A stretch of DNA of 64,000 nt, from contig OX359248.1 in NCBI GenBank assembly GCA_947179485.1, positions 4,233,501-4,297,500 of the forward strand, in the 5' to 3' direction. Below, piece by piece: positions 26,101-40,281 of the stretch (position 1 is the first letter of the stretch; each line of letters opens with the position of its first letter). The DNA is from Allacma fusca. Taxonomy: Eukaryota; Arthropoda; Collembola; Symphypleona; Sminthuridae. The position numbers were made by a program, and so were the translations under genes. The notes beneath the pieces were generated by a model. That model had not been told where the DNA came from. It was given only the letters and a program-made list of their open reading frames with translations, and made no database searches.

Positions 26101-29100
26101 GTAACAGCTGTTTCAAATTTGGATTCCGACGTAACCTCTGTTTCAACTTTTGATTCAACTACAACGTCTGTTTCAGTTTTGTGTTCCGATTTAATATCTG
26201 TTTTAGTTTCGGAGTCTGCTTTAATTTCTATTTCCATTTTTGAATCCAATACAACTGGCTCTGCTGCAGCTTGGGATTCGGTTTTGGCTTCAGTTACCAG
26301 TAATATTTCTGTGGACTTAGATTTATCATCAGGTTCAATTTGAGTTTGACTGGGTTTGGCTTGAGTAGTTTCCTCAAGTGGAGCCTGAGGGGAAATTTCA
26401 GTGGATTTCTGAGAAGCAACTTGCATGACCTCAGGAAACGCTTTGGGAGGACTTTGTCCGAGGAGAGATTCAAGGACGGGAGAGACGGCCGCATCAATTT
26501 TAGTAACAGCATCTGAGGATGCTTCAGGGAGGGGAGCGATTTCTGGAAGAGTAATGGGTTTAGTGACTTGATTGGTTTCTGAAGCATGAGTGGTATTGAT
26601 TTCCTCTTCAAGTTGCTTTTGAGGCGAGGGAGATTGAGGAATATTAACAATTCCTATGGCATCGACTCCTTGGTCCTCCTCAGAGTATTCTTCAGTGTCA
26701 GGTTCGTCGATAAGCTCATCCGTTTCGTAGGTTCCTGGCTCTACTTCCTCATGAACGGGAAGATCTGCGACCTCATCTGGAGTGCGAATCACTTCACGGG
26801 ACTCTCGGGGCAACTTAGCGATAGCTGAGGGAATACCAACCACTTTCTCCTCATCTTTCCTCTTCGACGATTCCTTATCAATTAAGGTTCGACCTGCTCG
26901 GAGTAATTTATCCAAACCTTCCTGACTATCGATTGTCTCATCGTACGGTAATGGACGTATGAATTTAGTCTCCTCAATTTCTTTCTCCTCACCTCCTCTC
27001 GGCTCCTGGCCCTCATCCTTCTCTTTCTCCTCTTGCACTCCCTCCTCTTTTTCTAACGACACTGCTTTCTCCACTTGTTCCCCTAATTCAACTTCTGAGG
27101 ATTTTTCGGCTTTCATCTTTTCTTCACTTTCTTTAAGGTCACTTTTTTCAGATTGTGTCATCCGCTCCGCTCCCACTTTAGAAGCATCTTTATCTTTGTC
27201 TAGTATTGATTCTGATGGCACTAGTCCTTCCTTTAAATTGAACTGTTCATCATTACGCTCTGGCTGGGAGGGAACTTGGATCGACTCCTCTTTCACTTGT
27301 TCCCCTCCTGATACTCCTTGGACATCCTCAGTTAAGGCTTGAGGATGCTCAACATCTTTGGTCATCACTTGCTCCACTTTCGCCTCAACTTTCTCCACTT
27401 TCTCTTGAGCTATCTCTTCCACCTCCTTCTCAACCTCCTGGGTTGCTTTCTCCTGAACTTTCTCCTCAGCCTCTTCCCCTTTTCTTTGATCTACTTCTGT
27501 ATTTTCCTCAGCTATTTTAGTATCTTGATCTTGTGTATCCAAACTTTTGGCCACTTTTGAGGAGTCCTGCTGTTCCTTTTCAACTTGTGTCTCATCCTTT
27601 TGAATTTGTGTGGTTGCAGTTGAGGATATTTCAGATTTGACATCTTGCAGTGGTTCTCCACCCTCTGATGTAGTTATTATAGGCTCGTCCAATATATTTT
27701 GGACTGGTTCCAAAGACGATTCAACGGATTTCTCTCCTTTTGAAACCAACTCGGTCTTTTGCTGCAAAACGCTTTCGGAACCAATTTCCTTTTCTGGGTC
27801 AAGTCGTTTTTCTGGAGGAGCATCTTTTTGAGAGGGGAAGCTTTCCTTTTCTTCAGGCAAGGAAACTTCTTGTTCTTTTTCCAAAGATTTTTCTGAAGCG
27901 GTTTCGGAAGTCTCTCTAAGGATTTCTTTTTCGGAACTTTCTAAAGTGATTTCTTTTTCGGACTTAATTGGCTCTTCTTGTTTGGGCAGTTGCTCCTGTA
28001 ATTGATCGGACTTTTGGGGCTGTGGTGAGTCAGAGGTTTCCGTGACGGGCACTTGCTTCACTTCTTCAGGTTCCTCCCCGGACTTGTCCGACGTTATGAC
28101 AGTAATTATATCTTCCTTGAGTTCACTTGATTGAATTTTGGATAACGTTTGGACGTCTTCAGAAGGTTTAGACTGTTCCTCAGGTTGTTGTCCCGCAACT
28201 TCCTTTTCTATTTTTAGTTCCTCGGTTGAAGTAGTGTCAACTTTTGGGACTGCTGGAACATCTTTGACTGATTCAGCATCTTTAATAACAGGTGTTTCTT
28301 TTTGAGTAGGTGATTTAATCACTTCAACTACTTCAGGCTCTGGTTGTGGAGAAGGTGATTTGGAAGGAATTTTTTCTTCAGATTCAGGTTTTATGACTTC
28401 ACTAGGAAGCTCAGCTTTTGGGGAAGGTTCTTCTTTGGATACAGTATCAGAAAGCACAGCTTCTGCTAGTAATTCGGACTTTTCTATAGAGGTTTGGGCT
28501 GATTCGGATTCAGATAATTTTGTTGCGGATGTTTCCAAAGTATCGGATTCCTGGTCCTTTGCTGACACTGAGTCTGTTTCGGATTGGGTGATTGATTCAG
28601 CTTTAGTAGTAGTTTCAAGGCTAACTTGAATCTTTTCGGCAGTGTCCTCGTCCGCTGCTGCAATTACAGCGGTTGGTTTTTCCTCAGTCGATTGCTTTTC
28701 ATCTCGAGCTTCGTGAAGAGTTTTGGAAGACTCGTCTACAGTTTCAGATGGTACAGTTTCGGCCAATTTTTCACCAGTAACAACTGCAGCTGTTGATTCT
28801 ATTTTTTCAACGGGCTGCTCTGGTAGTTCACTTTTGGCTTCTTCCGTTTCCAAAGTCTTTACATCCTCTGATTTTTCTGATTTAACCTCGTCTGGTTCTA
28901 CTTTTTTGGATTCACTTTCAGGCTTTGACACAATTTCGGCAGGTTCAGCTGTTTTGGCTTCTGAGGTTTTAGCAACAACTTCGGATGTTTCAATTTCCTC
29001 CGATTGCTTGCTAGGTTCGTCCTTTGGAACATCGTCGGTGATTGTTTTTTCAATCTTTGTGTCCCCTGTGGGTTTTTCGGCAGCTTTAGTAGCTTCATCA

Positions 29101-32100
29101 ATTTTTTTGGAAATAATTTCGGGCTCTTGAATTTCAACCTCGTGGTCCTCTTGGGCTTTGGACTCTTCGGATGGCAATTTCTCCGGTGCCTCTTCTTTTT
29201 CAGCTTTGGCGCCATCCTCGGTTTTTTCATCGGCCGAAGACAACGCAATTTTTTCTGTTTCCATTTTTCCAGAAACTTCTGAACTCTCTGCTTGTGAATC
29301 TTTTTCATGACCTTCGGATACCTTTTCGGTAATATCTTCTGGGGCAGCTGCTTCTTCAGCGATTAATTTAATCGATTCTTCAGTGGCAACTTTATCTCCT
29401 GAAAGTGCGGCTTCTGATTTTTCGGATTTTTCTGATTGCTCTAGGTCAGATTTTTCAGCCGTGGACTGTTCATCATCAGCAGCATCTTCACCTGGTTTGC
29501 TGGTTTGGACTGCTTCTTGTTCAGACGACTCTAGCTTCTCAGATATTTCCACTACGTCAGTAGTGCTTACTTTGGATTCTACTTGGATTTCTGAAGTTTC
29601 TACTTTTGCAGATACATCGATTTCTGCTTCTGTAGTTGATTTTTCATCAGCTTTAACAGGGGAACTTGCGGTTTCTTCCACTACTTTTTCGGTGGTTTCA
29701 ATTTCCTTTTCTAACTGTTCAGCAGTGTCTACTTGTTTTTCTATTTTTTCAGCTCCTTCTGTTTCCTCGGCTTTTGTAGAACTTTCAATATCTTCTTTGA
29801 CCTTTTCAGCCGCTTCAGCTTCCTCGACTTGTGTAACACTTTTGATCTCTTCCTTAACCTTTTCAGCAGTCTCGGCTTCTTTTCGTGCCGTTTCAATGGT
29901 TTCAGCTTCTACTACTGTTTCAGTGGTTTTGGATTCTTCTGTCGTGTCAGTAGCTTTGACTTCTGCTTTGACAATTGTTTCGGATTCTTCTGTCGTGTCA
30001 GTAGCTTTGGCTTCTTCTATCATTTTAACAGTTTCGGCTTCTTTTTCTGCCGTTTCAGTGGTTTCGGCTTCTTTTTCTGCCGTTTCAGTGGTTTCCGCTT
30101 CTACGGTTTCAGAAGTTTTAGATTCCTCTACAGCTTCAGCAGTTTTGGATTCCTCTACAACTTCAGTAGTTTTGGAGTCTTCTGTAACTCCAGTAGTTTT
30201 GGTTTCTTTTGCAGCGTCAGTAGTTTTAGACTCCTCTGCAGTTTCAGCTGGTTTGGTTTCTTCTGCAGCGTCAGTGATTTTGGACTCTTCTGCAGTTTCA
30301 GCAGTTTTGGACTCTTCTGCAGTTTCAGCAGTTTTGGATTCTTCTGCAGCGTCAATGGTTTTGGACTCTTCTGACGTTTTGGATTCTTCAGCAATTTCAG
30401 CAGTTTTGGATTCTTCAGCAATTTCAGCAGGTTTGGATTCTTCTGCAGTTTCAGCAGGTTTGGATTCTTCTGCAATTTCAGCAGTTTTGGATTCTTCTGC
30501 AATTTCAGCAGTTTTGGATTCTTGGTCTGCCGTTTCAGTGATTTCAGCTTCTACAGTTTCAGTAGTTTTAGATTTATCTGCAATTTCAGTAGTTTTAGAT
30601 TCATCTGCAATTTCAGCAGTTATGGATTCGTCTACAATTTTAGCAGTTTTAGATTCTTCTGCGATTTCAGTTGTTTTGGTTTCTTTGTCTGCAATTTCAG
30701 TGATTTCAGCTTCTACAGTTTCAGCAGTTTTAGATTCATCTACAACTTCAGCAGGTTTAGATTCATCTGCAATTTCAGCAGTTTTGGATTCATCTGCAAT
30801 TTCAGTAGTTTTAGATTCATCTTCAATTTCAGCAGTTTTAGATTTATCTGAAATTTCAGTAGTTTTAGATTCATCTTCAATTTCAGCAGTTTTGGATTCT
30901 TCTGCAACTTCAGCAGTTTTGGACTCTTCTGCAGTTTCAGCAGTTTTGGATTCTTCTGCAGCGTCAATGGTTTTGGACTCTTCTGACGTTTTGGATTCTT
31001 CAGCAATTTCAGCAGTTTTGGATTCTTCAGCAATTTCAGCAGGTTTGGATTCTTCTGCAGTTTCAGCAGGTTTGGATTCTTCTGCAATTTCAGCAGTTTT
31101 GGATTCTTCTGCAATTTCAGCAGTTTTGGATTCTTGGTCTGCCGTTTCAGTGATTTCAGCTTCTACAGTTTCAGTAGTTTTAGATTTATCTGCAATTTCA
31201 GTAGTTTTAGATTCATCTGCAATTTCAGCAGTTATGGATTCGTCTACAATTTTAGCAGTTTTAGATTCTTCTGCGATTTCAGTTGTTTTGGTTTCTTTGT
31301 CTGCAATTTCAGTGATTTCAGCTTCTACAGTTTCAGCAGTTTTAGATTCATCTACAACTTCAGCAGGTTTAGATTCATCTGCAATTTCAGCAGTTTTGGA
31401 TTCATCTGCAATTTCAGTAGTTTTAGATTCATCTTCAATTTCAGCAGTTTTAGATTTATCTGAAATTTCAGTAGTTTTAGATTCATCTTCAATTTCAGCA
31501 GTTTTGGATTCTTCTGCAACTTCAGCAGTTTTGGATTCATCTAAAATTTCAGTAGTTTTAGATTCATCTTCAATTTCAGCAGTTTTGGATTTTTCTGCAA
31601 TTTCAGTAATTGTGGATTCTTCTTCAATTTCAGTAGTTTTGGCTTCTTCTGCCTTTTCTGTAGATTCAGTCTCTTTACGTACCGACAAATCAGCCTCGTG
31701 TGTTGACCCTTTTTCCTCTTTTAAAGCGGTTACAGCTGACGTTACATCATCTGTAGTTACATCAGCAATCTTAGTGTCTTCAGATTCTTGTATTTCAGCA
31801 GAAACAACTTCATCAGCAGATTCTATCTTCACAGCAGACTTTTCCGCGTCTTCAATCAATTGACTTTTTTCCTCTCGTTCAGATTCTAAAGGTTGTGCAA
31901 GGATTGATTCTTTTTTCTCTGCAATCTTTTCTGCAGCATCTATTTCAGCAGCTAAATTCAAAGATTCTTCTATTTCTTTTTCAGGTACGGATTCTTTTAT
32001 CATTTCATCTGAACCTTCTGTTACATCTGTAGCCTCACTAGTTTGAGGTTTTTCAGCAGATATCTCTAGAGTTTGAGCAGGTTCTTCCTGCTTATCCTTA

Positions 32101-35100
32101 TCTGCTTGGCTTTCGATTTCAGGTTCCTTCAGCTCAGAAGCAGATTTCTCAACAGCGGTTTCTGGTTCGGGAATTAAATCACTGGCTTTTAATTTCTCAG
32201 AACAAGGAACTTTTTCTAAAGCACTCTCGGGGGCCTTCCCGGAATCTTCCTCTTTTGTTTCAGCTTCAGTTGTCTCGGAAGGAGCAGTTTCAGACTGTTT
32301 AATATCTCCTTTTTGAATGGTTTCCTCCACAGCAGGTTGCTCTTCTTCTGGATCCAGAGTTTTGTCCTTTGCTTCCAAAGCGACCTCTGGGACTTCCTGC
32401 TGGGATTTAGATTCCACCTGAGATTGATCCGGAGCAATTTGATGAGACAATTCAGCCTCTCCAAGCTCGTGGTGAATGGGAAGATCGTCTTGCTCGACAT
32501 CCGTACGGGCAGTTGATGGAGTGTATTGATCGAGTTGTGGTTGAGTTTCTGCTTGTTCATTAATCGGGTGTTCATGCGAGTCAAGTTGTAGTTGTTGAGT
32601 GGCAAGCTCTTCCTTCTCCGTTAATTCTGGTAGGATGCTTTCAACGGTATTTGTTTCCACTTTAGGAGGGACATCCTCTTTCTGAGTCTCTTGACCAGGT
32701 GGCTTCCCCGTCTGTTCTTCACTTTCCTCTTTTCCCACCGGACATACCACCTCAAGTTTTTCTTGCTGGTCTTCCAGAATTTCTTTTACGGGGACTGCTT
32801 CGTCTTCCAATTTATCCTGCTCCTCTTGATTGCTTCCAGGGAAGTGTCCGAGTATGTCCCTCTCTACAAGTTCATTTGTGTCTGCAAGCTTTTCGTGAGG
32901 TAGTTCTGGAGCACTTTCTCCCTCATCTTCGGTCTTTAAAGCAACTCCAGCCTCTTCACTCCCTCGTCCTACTTCGGGCTCAAGTACCTCCTTTAATTCT
33001 AATTTAGTACTTTCTGTCTCCGACACATTTTTCAACGGCTCCTTTTCTACATCTTTCTCTATCTCTGTTTTCTCTTCCTCATCTCTTTGGCTTACCGCCT
33101 TCGCTTCTTCTGTTGCTGTCTCTGTTTCTCTTTCCTCTTTTTCTTCTGCCGTACCCACATCCGTCACTTTATCTCCAACTTTTTCTTGGATTTTTTCCGG
33201 AACTTCATCATGTGCTTCCTCCTCATCTTTTTCTTCTGTTTTTATCTCACCTTTCTCTTCTGATTTCTCCACCTCAACCGTCTCTTCGGTTTTCTCCCCC
33301 TCGTCTTTTTCTTCTGCTTTCTCTTCCTTAACTTTCGCTTCTGCTTTCTCCGCCTCATCTTTTTCTTCTGTTTTCTCCCCCTCATCTTTCTCTTTGGGTT
33401 TCTCCTCCTCACCTTTCTCTTCTGCTGTGCCCACTTCCGCCACATTCTCTTGGATTTTATCCGCTATTTCGTCATGCGTTTTCTCCTCATCTTTCTCGTC
33501 TGTTTTCTCCCCCTCGGCTTTCTCTTGTGTTTTCTCCTCCTCGACTTTCTCTTCTGTTTTCTCCTCATTAACCTCAACTTTCTCATCTTCTTTCAGCTCA
33601 ACTTTTTCTATTATTTCTTCTTGCTTACTCTCCTCAGTTTGCTCTTGTTTTTGAACCTCCTCAACATTCACTTGGTCTTGAATCTCATCAACTTGCTCCT
33701 TCTTTTCTTCAACCGTATCTTCCTTGGTTGTTTCATCAGTTTTACTTAAATCGTCAGGGATTTGAGAATCTTCTTGGGTTTCACTTCCCTTCTCCCCTTT
33801 GTCACCATCATCTTGAGTTTTATCGGAACTTATTTTCGTTTCTTCTGCTGACACGATACCAGTATCTTTAGTTTCTGTCTCTGCTGTTTCAGGAGGTTGA
33901 ACTTCAGTTTTATCTTCCCCAATTTCAGTTACCTTTATTTCTTCTGTAGCTGTTACTGGCTCCCTATCATCAAGCTTAGTCTGATCAGAGCTTTCATCCC
34001 CTGTCTGCTCTTGCATGGTTGCCTTTGGTGAATCCTTATCGATCTCTACGGCCAAGTCTTTCTCCACCTCCGGTTCCTCATCTTTGGCAATTTTGTCTTC
34101 TGTGTCATCCTCTTCAAACTCTGGGGCTTTATCCTCTGGTATGGAAGGACAAGGTTCATCAAGTGAACCGAGAGTTTTAGTGAGAACGCGCTCACTCTCA
34201 GCATTGTCCGTGCTCTCGTCTTTCTCTACAATAAGGTACTCCTCTTCTTCCTCCTCCTGCTCGGACTCAGCGGGTTGTAGAGTTTCAGAGTCAAATTGTT
34301 CCTTAGAGAGGTCTGAGGTGGAAGCTGTTTCTTCTTGGACAGATATATGGTCCAAAGAGCTTAATTCAGAGCCTGACTCAAAAGGCAGAGAGGCTGGTTG
34401 GAGGCTGGAAGGTTGATCTTCTTGCGTTTGATCCTCTTCCTGTTGTTCCTGGATCTCCTCCTGACTTTGCTTAGTGTGACTTATCGATCCATTTGTCTCT
34501 GCTTGAATTTTTTTCTCGGCTCCTTCTTGGTCATCGGATATCTTTTTGGTCACTCTGGATTCTTTAGAGCCTCGTCTTGTTACTGCGACAGCAGTTGCTC
34601 CTGCAGCAGCTGCAGCTACACCAGCAGCTGTCTTCTTCGGAATGATAGATTTTTTGGTGGGAGATTTAGATCCTACACTCGTCGGGATTGAAGATTTGGC
34701 TAGGGGTACCTTCTTTTTAATGTCAACTCTGGGCAAGGGCTTGACTTGCTGGCTTTCAGTCTTTGATTTGATGGATTTATGTTCGATGACTCGGCGATTG
34801 TTAGCATCTTTCGCGGACTTTGGGGGTGTTTGAGGAGGAGAATCTTTGACGGAACCTAATTTACTTAAAGTTTTCACTTTACTCTCGATTTTCTTTGCTG
34901 GACTCGTGGGACTAATCTTCTTAGTTACTGGAGGTGCTGTGACTTCTTTCTTTTTCGGAGGCTCTTTACTACCAGCTACACTTGGAGTTTTTCCAAGGGT
35001 TGATTTGCTCGTGGCTTTAATCTGTCGCTTGACTTGACTTGGTGACTCTGACAACTTAGTTTGAATTTTATTGCTATCCTCCCCGGCCTTGCTTACAGCT

Positions 35101-38100
35101 CTTTTGGCTGGTCTCTCTCTGACGGTCGTCGACGTCGTGTCCTCCTTTAGAGATGACGCCGAAGCTACTTTACTATGGGAGGAGGATCGATGCACACCCG
35201 ATGTAGAGGAAGTTTTGGAAACGTGCGTTCGGGACAGACTTCCGTCCGTTGAGGAAGTATGAATTGTTTGGACATTGGAATGACTCCCGACCTTGCTCAA
35301 CTGCTCTTTAGCCTCTGAGATCACCTTTTCGGACTTGGCTTGACTTCGATGCGAGGCGGCGATGGTCTTTGCCGTGCAGACGGGATAGCGGAGGAATTCC
35401 AGGTGCTTTAATTTCCCAAGAGCTTCGAATATTTTATGTTGGGGAGTACTTCCTGGGAAAAGGATACGGGTAATAGGATCTCTTGGATTTGCAGGTTGCC
35501 AAACGAGAAGAGCACAAATGGAAACTAAATTGAGAATGGGGAATTGAAAATCTTTCCCATCGGAAGTCCGACTGGACATGCGCGAGGAGACGAAGGATTT
35601 ACAGTCAGAGTTCCATTTCGACAGGAACTCCTTGACCTCTCGGGAATCCTTGGCGGGGTTGAGAACGTACAAGTCCAACTTGCCGTGCCCGACCTTATGA
35701 TACAGGTTGATAGGTTCGATGTGAGTTTCTCGGAAGCACAGATGAGGTTTGAGGTTTATGTTCCGGAGGTTCTCCACGATCCGATGACCTTCGTCGTTGA
35801 GTGAGACCAGGAGCTTCTCTTGTTTCTGTGCTCCCTCGTCTTTCTTATCCTCCGATGATCCCTTCCGCTCGATGACGTTTCCAAAGAAATGTCCGATCTG
35901 CGGATATACTTGACTCATAACTTTTCTTTGAATGACGGAGCTGAGACCTCCGACGGAATTATTGTTGATTCGTGTGAGAAGAACTGCATCGAGCCGATCC
36001 AAATGACGGGTAAAGTCCCAGAAGCAGGCTTTACGAGCAAAGCCCCCGTCGATGAGCATGTTGAAGCCGTTGATGCCGAAGAGGGCAGCATCCCCTTGAC
36101 CACCCGGGAATACGTACAGGGTCGGGTGACTGAAGCGGATGTTGCCCACGATGTCACTCGGCTCGAGAATCTCTTTGATAGGAGATGGGATGAGCATTTT
36201 AGAAATGAACTCGGAGAAGGCTCCAATGCCGGAATTGTGGATTTGTGACATCTTATCATCTGGATTGATCGTGATTTGGCACAGCTTTGCAAATGGCTCC
36301 TTGCACAAACGTTCCTGAGTCCAGCCATTCTCACTTGCACAATGCATTGAGACACTAATATCACCTTTGTATGCTGACAGGATCCGCTGCACCTCTCCTT
36401 CGCCCCATAGTTCCAGATAATCACTCAATGAAAATGTACCATCCTGCCAACAGTCACATGGATTACACCAAGTCCCACAACTTACCTCCTCCACACCTGT
36501 ACCACTCACACATAATTAGTCATATAATAATAGAGTTTTAAAATCAATCCATCAGTCATCACATCCATAGTATGACTGCTTCCCGCAGGAATCCATAAAC
36601 TAATTACAATGCTCGCAAATTCCACCTACATCACCCTATTTTCTAACTATTTTTAAACCCCACATGAACCTTTTAGTTCCCTCAAGTTCCCATAAAAATG
36701 TAAATTGACTTCAGTGGCTACCCTAATGTCTCCGGTCGTAGTAACTCGGGTTACCAAATAGCATGAAATAATAACAACTACCCAGTCTTGGAATTCAATG
36801 CAATATTTCTATATCCGTTCAAATTTTATGACAGCAGTTGGATTGAGTGTGTTGGTTATGGACTTCTCTTGTTTCATGAGTTTTGTTACTTGAGTGGGGA
36901 CTGAGTGGTTATTCGCTATCGAATTTAAATGTAGAACTGAATTTCATGCAAACCGTAATAATCCCAGGCTTCCTACCAACTACTCCTATTGCTAACACTT
37001 CCAAGGCTGTCTTCAGTGTAATCTCCACACACGTAATTAGTTTTACCTTAAAAATTTGATAAAGTCACCTCCGCTGCGTCCTCTGAGGCTGCACTCGCAC
37101 TTAAATTTTCGTAAATATTTTAACTAAAATCCTTTACCAGTTTTATCACTCAAGTTATTTCCTACAGTATGTTTTCACACAAGAAATTAAATTCTGAAAG
37201 TGTTTCTTACAACTCACTTGTTTCAACTACATTACATTCCTCAAACACTACTGTTCTTGGAGCAAGAAAAATTCCATTGAATTTACTACAAATTTCTTAG
37301 GTTAATTAGTAAAAGTTTCCTGTGAGGAAATACATACTCTTGCATGCCGACAAAATGTATGTAGAGAGATTAGACTGAAAATGGAAGTCTAACGACAGAA
37401 TCTCTTACGACGCCCCAACCGCAAACTCTACCCCATTTAGAAAAAATTGAGCTGGACTAATAAGTTACTCCCATAGTTTGGTTATTCCTGCCAGAATTAG
37501 TGCTCTTTCAAAGTGAAAAAGCTAGACAGGAGTTAACAAAGTGGCTTCATTTTAACTGTGAATAATTGTTTTGAAAGGATACAAACGAGTCTCTTCCCTA
37601 CAGCTGCCTTTCTGCCCTTCATAGATGGATGTACATAAACCTGAACGTGACGCCCAGCCATGAAATTCCCTGCCTCATTTCTGACTAAAACCGAAGTTTG
37701 GGGGCCTGGAAGGCAGGAGGAGTCAGTGCACATTCTTAATTTATGAAAACAAATTAATGATGAAAAGTGATGCACGAAACGTTCTCGCACATTGGAAGTC
37801 TGTTTCAAGACAGTAATGAAATTAGGGACGTATACAGCACATTTACCTCACCGCAGCCGCGACTACTGAGAAAGAAAGTTTCCAACAGTTGTGTCCCGAC
37901 ATGATGCACTTTTGTGTAATTAATATCCTTCCCCTGCACCATGCCTCGTAATGAAATTCATAAAGTAATGCGTGAAGATTAAATAGGTAGAAAGGTTGTG
38001 TAATTCGTGGAGTCGTTTGTGTGTGTGTCTGGGCCCGGGATGTATCTGTATAATGAGTGTACACTTGAGGGATCGTAAAAGGTTCATTTACTCACTAACC

Positions 38101-40230
38101 AATGAAATTGTCCGGGCCTAACTCATATTAGCTCGTCATATCGTAATATTCTTTATTGTTATTATTATTGCTCCTGCTCGCTTTTTCCTTATTACTTGTT
38201 CCCTAATGATGATGCTATCAGGAGCCCACGACCAAGGAGAAAGAGTCCTTACGTGAATGAAAAGTCCTGAATAGTAAATCTCCCTCTCTGGACTACTGCA
38301 TTGCATATGGGTTAATAAAATCACTCATGATAATTTACGGCCAATCCTGACATATGACTTGAGTTGCAAACTCCCAAGTAAAACTTGGAGGTACTCAGAA
38401 CCACTTCCCTTCCTAAATATATTAACGGTATACAAAAATAACATCTACGTTGACAAGGTAATGGAGTCACATACACACTCCGATGAACGAAGCATGAGGC
38501 AGACCCTACGGTATAGGTTGCCGGAGGTGCCTAAAGTCTATGTACATATTGGTACAATTTCCCTCATAAGAACTACCTCTTGTACCGGAATACTCCGGTG
38601 AGATTTCCCCACGTCTGTACTTATGTCTACCTCAGTGTGAGGCACTCCATGAGGCCTAATATGAAAAATGAGCATATGATTAGGATAGACGTGAGAGATG
38701 AAAATTGATTGCTTACTTGCAGAACCCAAGAGCCGGAGCCTTGGAAGGTATAGCCCGCATGAATTATGTGTCTATGTCGAGTAAAGCTGGCCAACAGATT
38801 CTTCATACATTGCTGAAGAGTATTGACTTGCGAATGAATCAAAACTTCAACCACCAAATTCTCTGAAGCCCATTGAACCAATTTCTCACCTAAACCAATT
38901 CCATCACAAGAATGCAATTTTATCCTATCGTCATAAACCCCGCTCATATGCATGTGTCTGTACTCACATATACACAAGCCCAGAAGTTGTGCTTGTATAT
39001 ATCTGAGTGTAAATTCACAAGTACACCACCCACGTCAGCATTCCCCCCCCCCCCAGTTTAGCCCGTTCCACAATTCCAGTTGAATTTTAGAACCAAATCC
39101 AACTAACCCACATTCAACTTCTCCCGAGGAAAAGTTCTTGTCAATTTTAAAACATTCTTCTTAAACTTCAACGGGCAAAGCCACTTTTGATTATTTTCCT
39201 CAAGTTAAAAAAAATCCCTTTTGTATTCCTCGGGTATATCCCGTTTTTAGTACGCACTGTATCTTCTTAGTTTTAGACTGGGCGTTTTATAGAAAGGTGA
39301 CATTAGTGTACATGTGGGTTGGCGGAGAGGGAAAATAAACGAAGGAACTGGAGGAGCTTGCGCCAACAAACCCCTTTAAGAAACTACATTGAGCCCAGTA
39401 CATAAAATTTTGAAAAAAAATTGCCCTTTTGTTTTATGACAGCCGCAAGTGTCCTACGTTACTTCCAGTTTCAAATATATACTTTTATTTCATTTCCCCA
39501 TCCCACCAACGTAACAGTACAAAGCCCTTTTTTGCAATTTACTCTGTTTGGGATTTACTCCGAACTTCAGAGAAACTTGGGCTTCATTTAAAAAGGAGGT
39601 TCTCCGGGAAATTGTTTACTTTAGGCAAGTTCACATCAAAAACAGGGACTTCAAAAGCGGTGACTGAGAAAACATTCGCTTAGCATATTTTCAGGCACGT
39701 CCTTAAAAAATTCCTCAAAGGCACTTGAGTTTAAAAAGTATATTTAATTTGGCCTCTGAATGATCTTTTAAATTATTCAGTTTTTTTGAAGAGGACCCCA
39801 GATGCTTGTCTTCCCTTTTTAGCCGACGGAGTGTTTTTACTTCCCACAATGGACAATTTACTTGTTTGGGGAAATTCGGGGACACTGCCCGTACAAGCAA
39901 GTAGTACATATGCTCCAAGGGGGGACCATCTTGAATGTCAATGAGGATGGTACGACTATGGATACCCAAAATGGTATCTAATGTCATCGGGCATATAAAA
40001 CCAAATGGGAATTCAATAATAAGGTAAACAAAAAAAATACATTGAGGAGGATACATGGAGGCTCACTTACCATTCCGGGCTTCGTCCCCCTCTGGATTAG
40101 AATTGGTCAGATTCAAGAGTTCACAGTTAAGATCCACGTGGGATGAGTCCACATCCCATGATAAAAGTCCTGAAAGAAAAGGAATCCCATATGTTTTATT
40201 TTGTTTTCATAAATTAGCACTCTTATCCGA

Positions 40231-40281
<51 letters not shown>

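Noticed and set aside
29383-31863. 826-codon plus-strand open frame
   Set aside because: It lies wholly antisense to the futsch repeat region. The repeated GAA/TCT/AAA/ACT codons rarely create reverse-strand stops, so long antisense frames of Ser/Val/Leu are expected. The other long plus-strand frames in 18900-36250 have the same explanation.
19180-33640. Short regularly spaced repeats that might suggest a CRISPR array
   Set aside because: The repeats are contiguous peptide-coding units in one open frame without unique spacers, and the DNA is eukaryotic.
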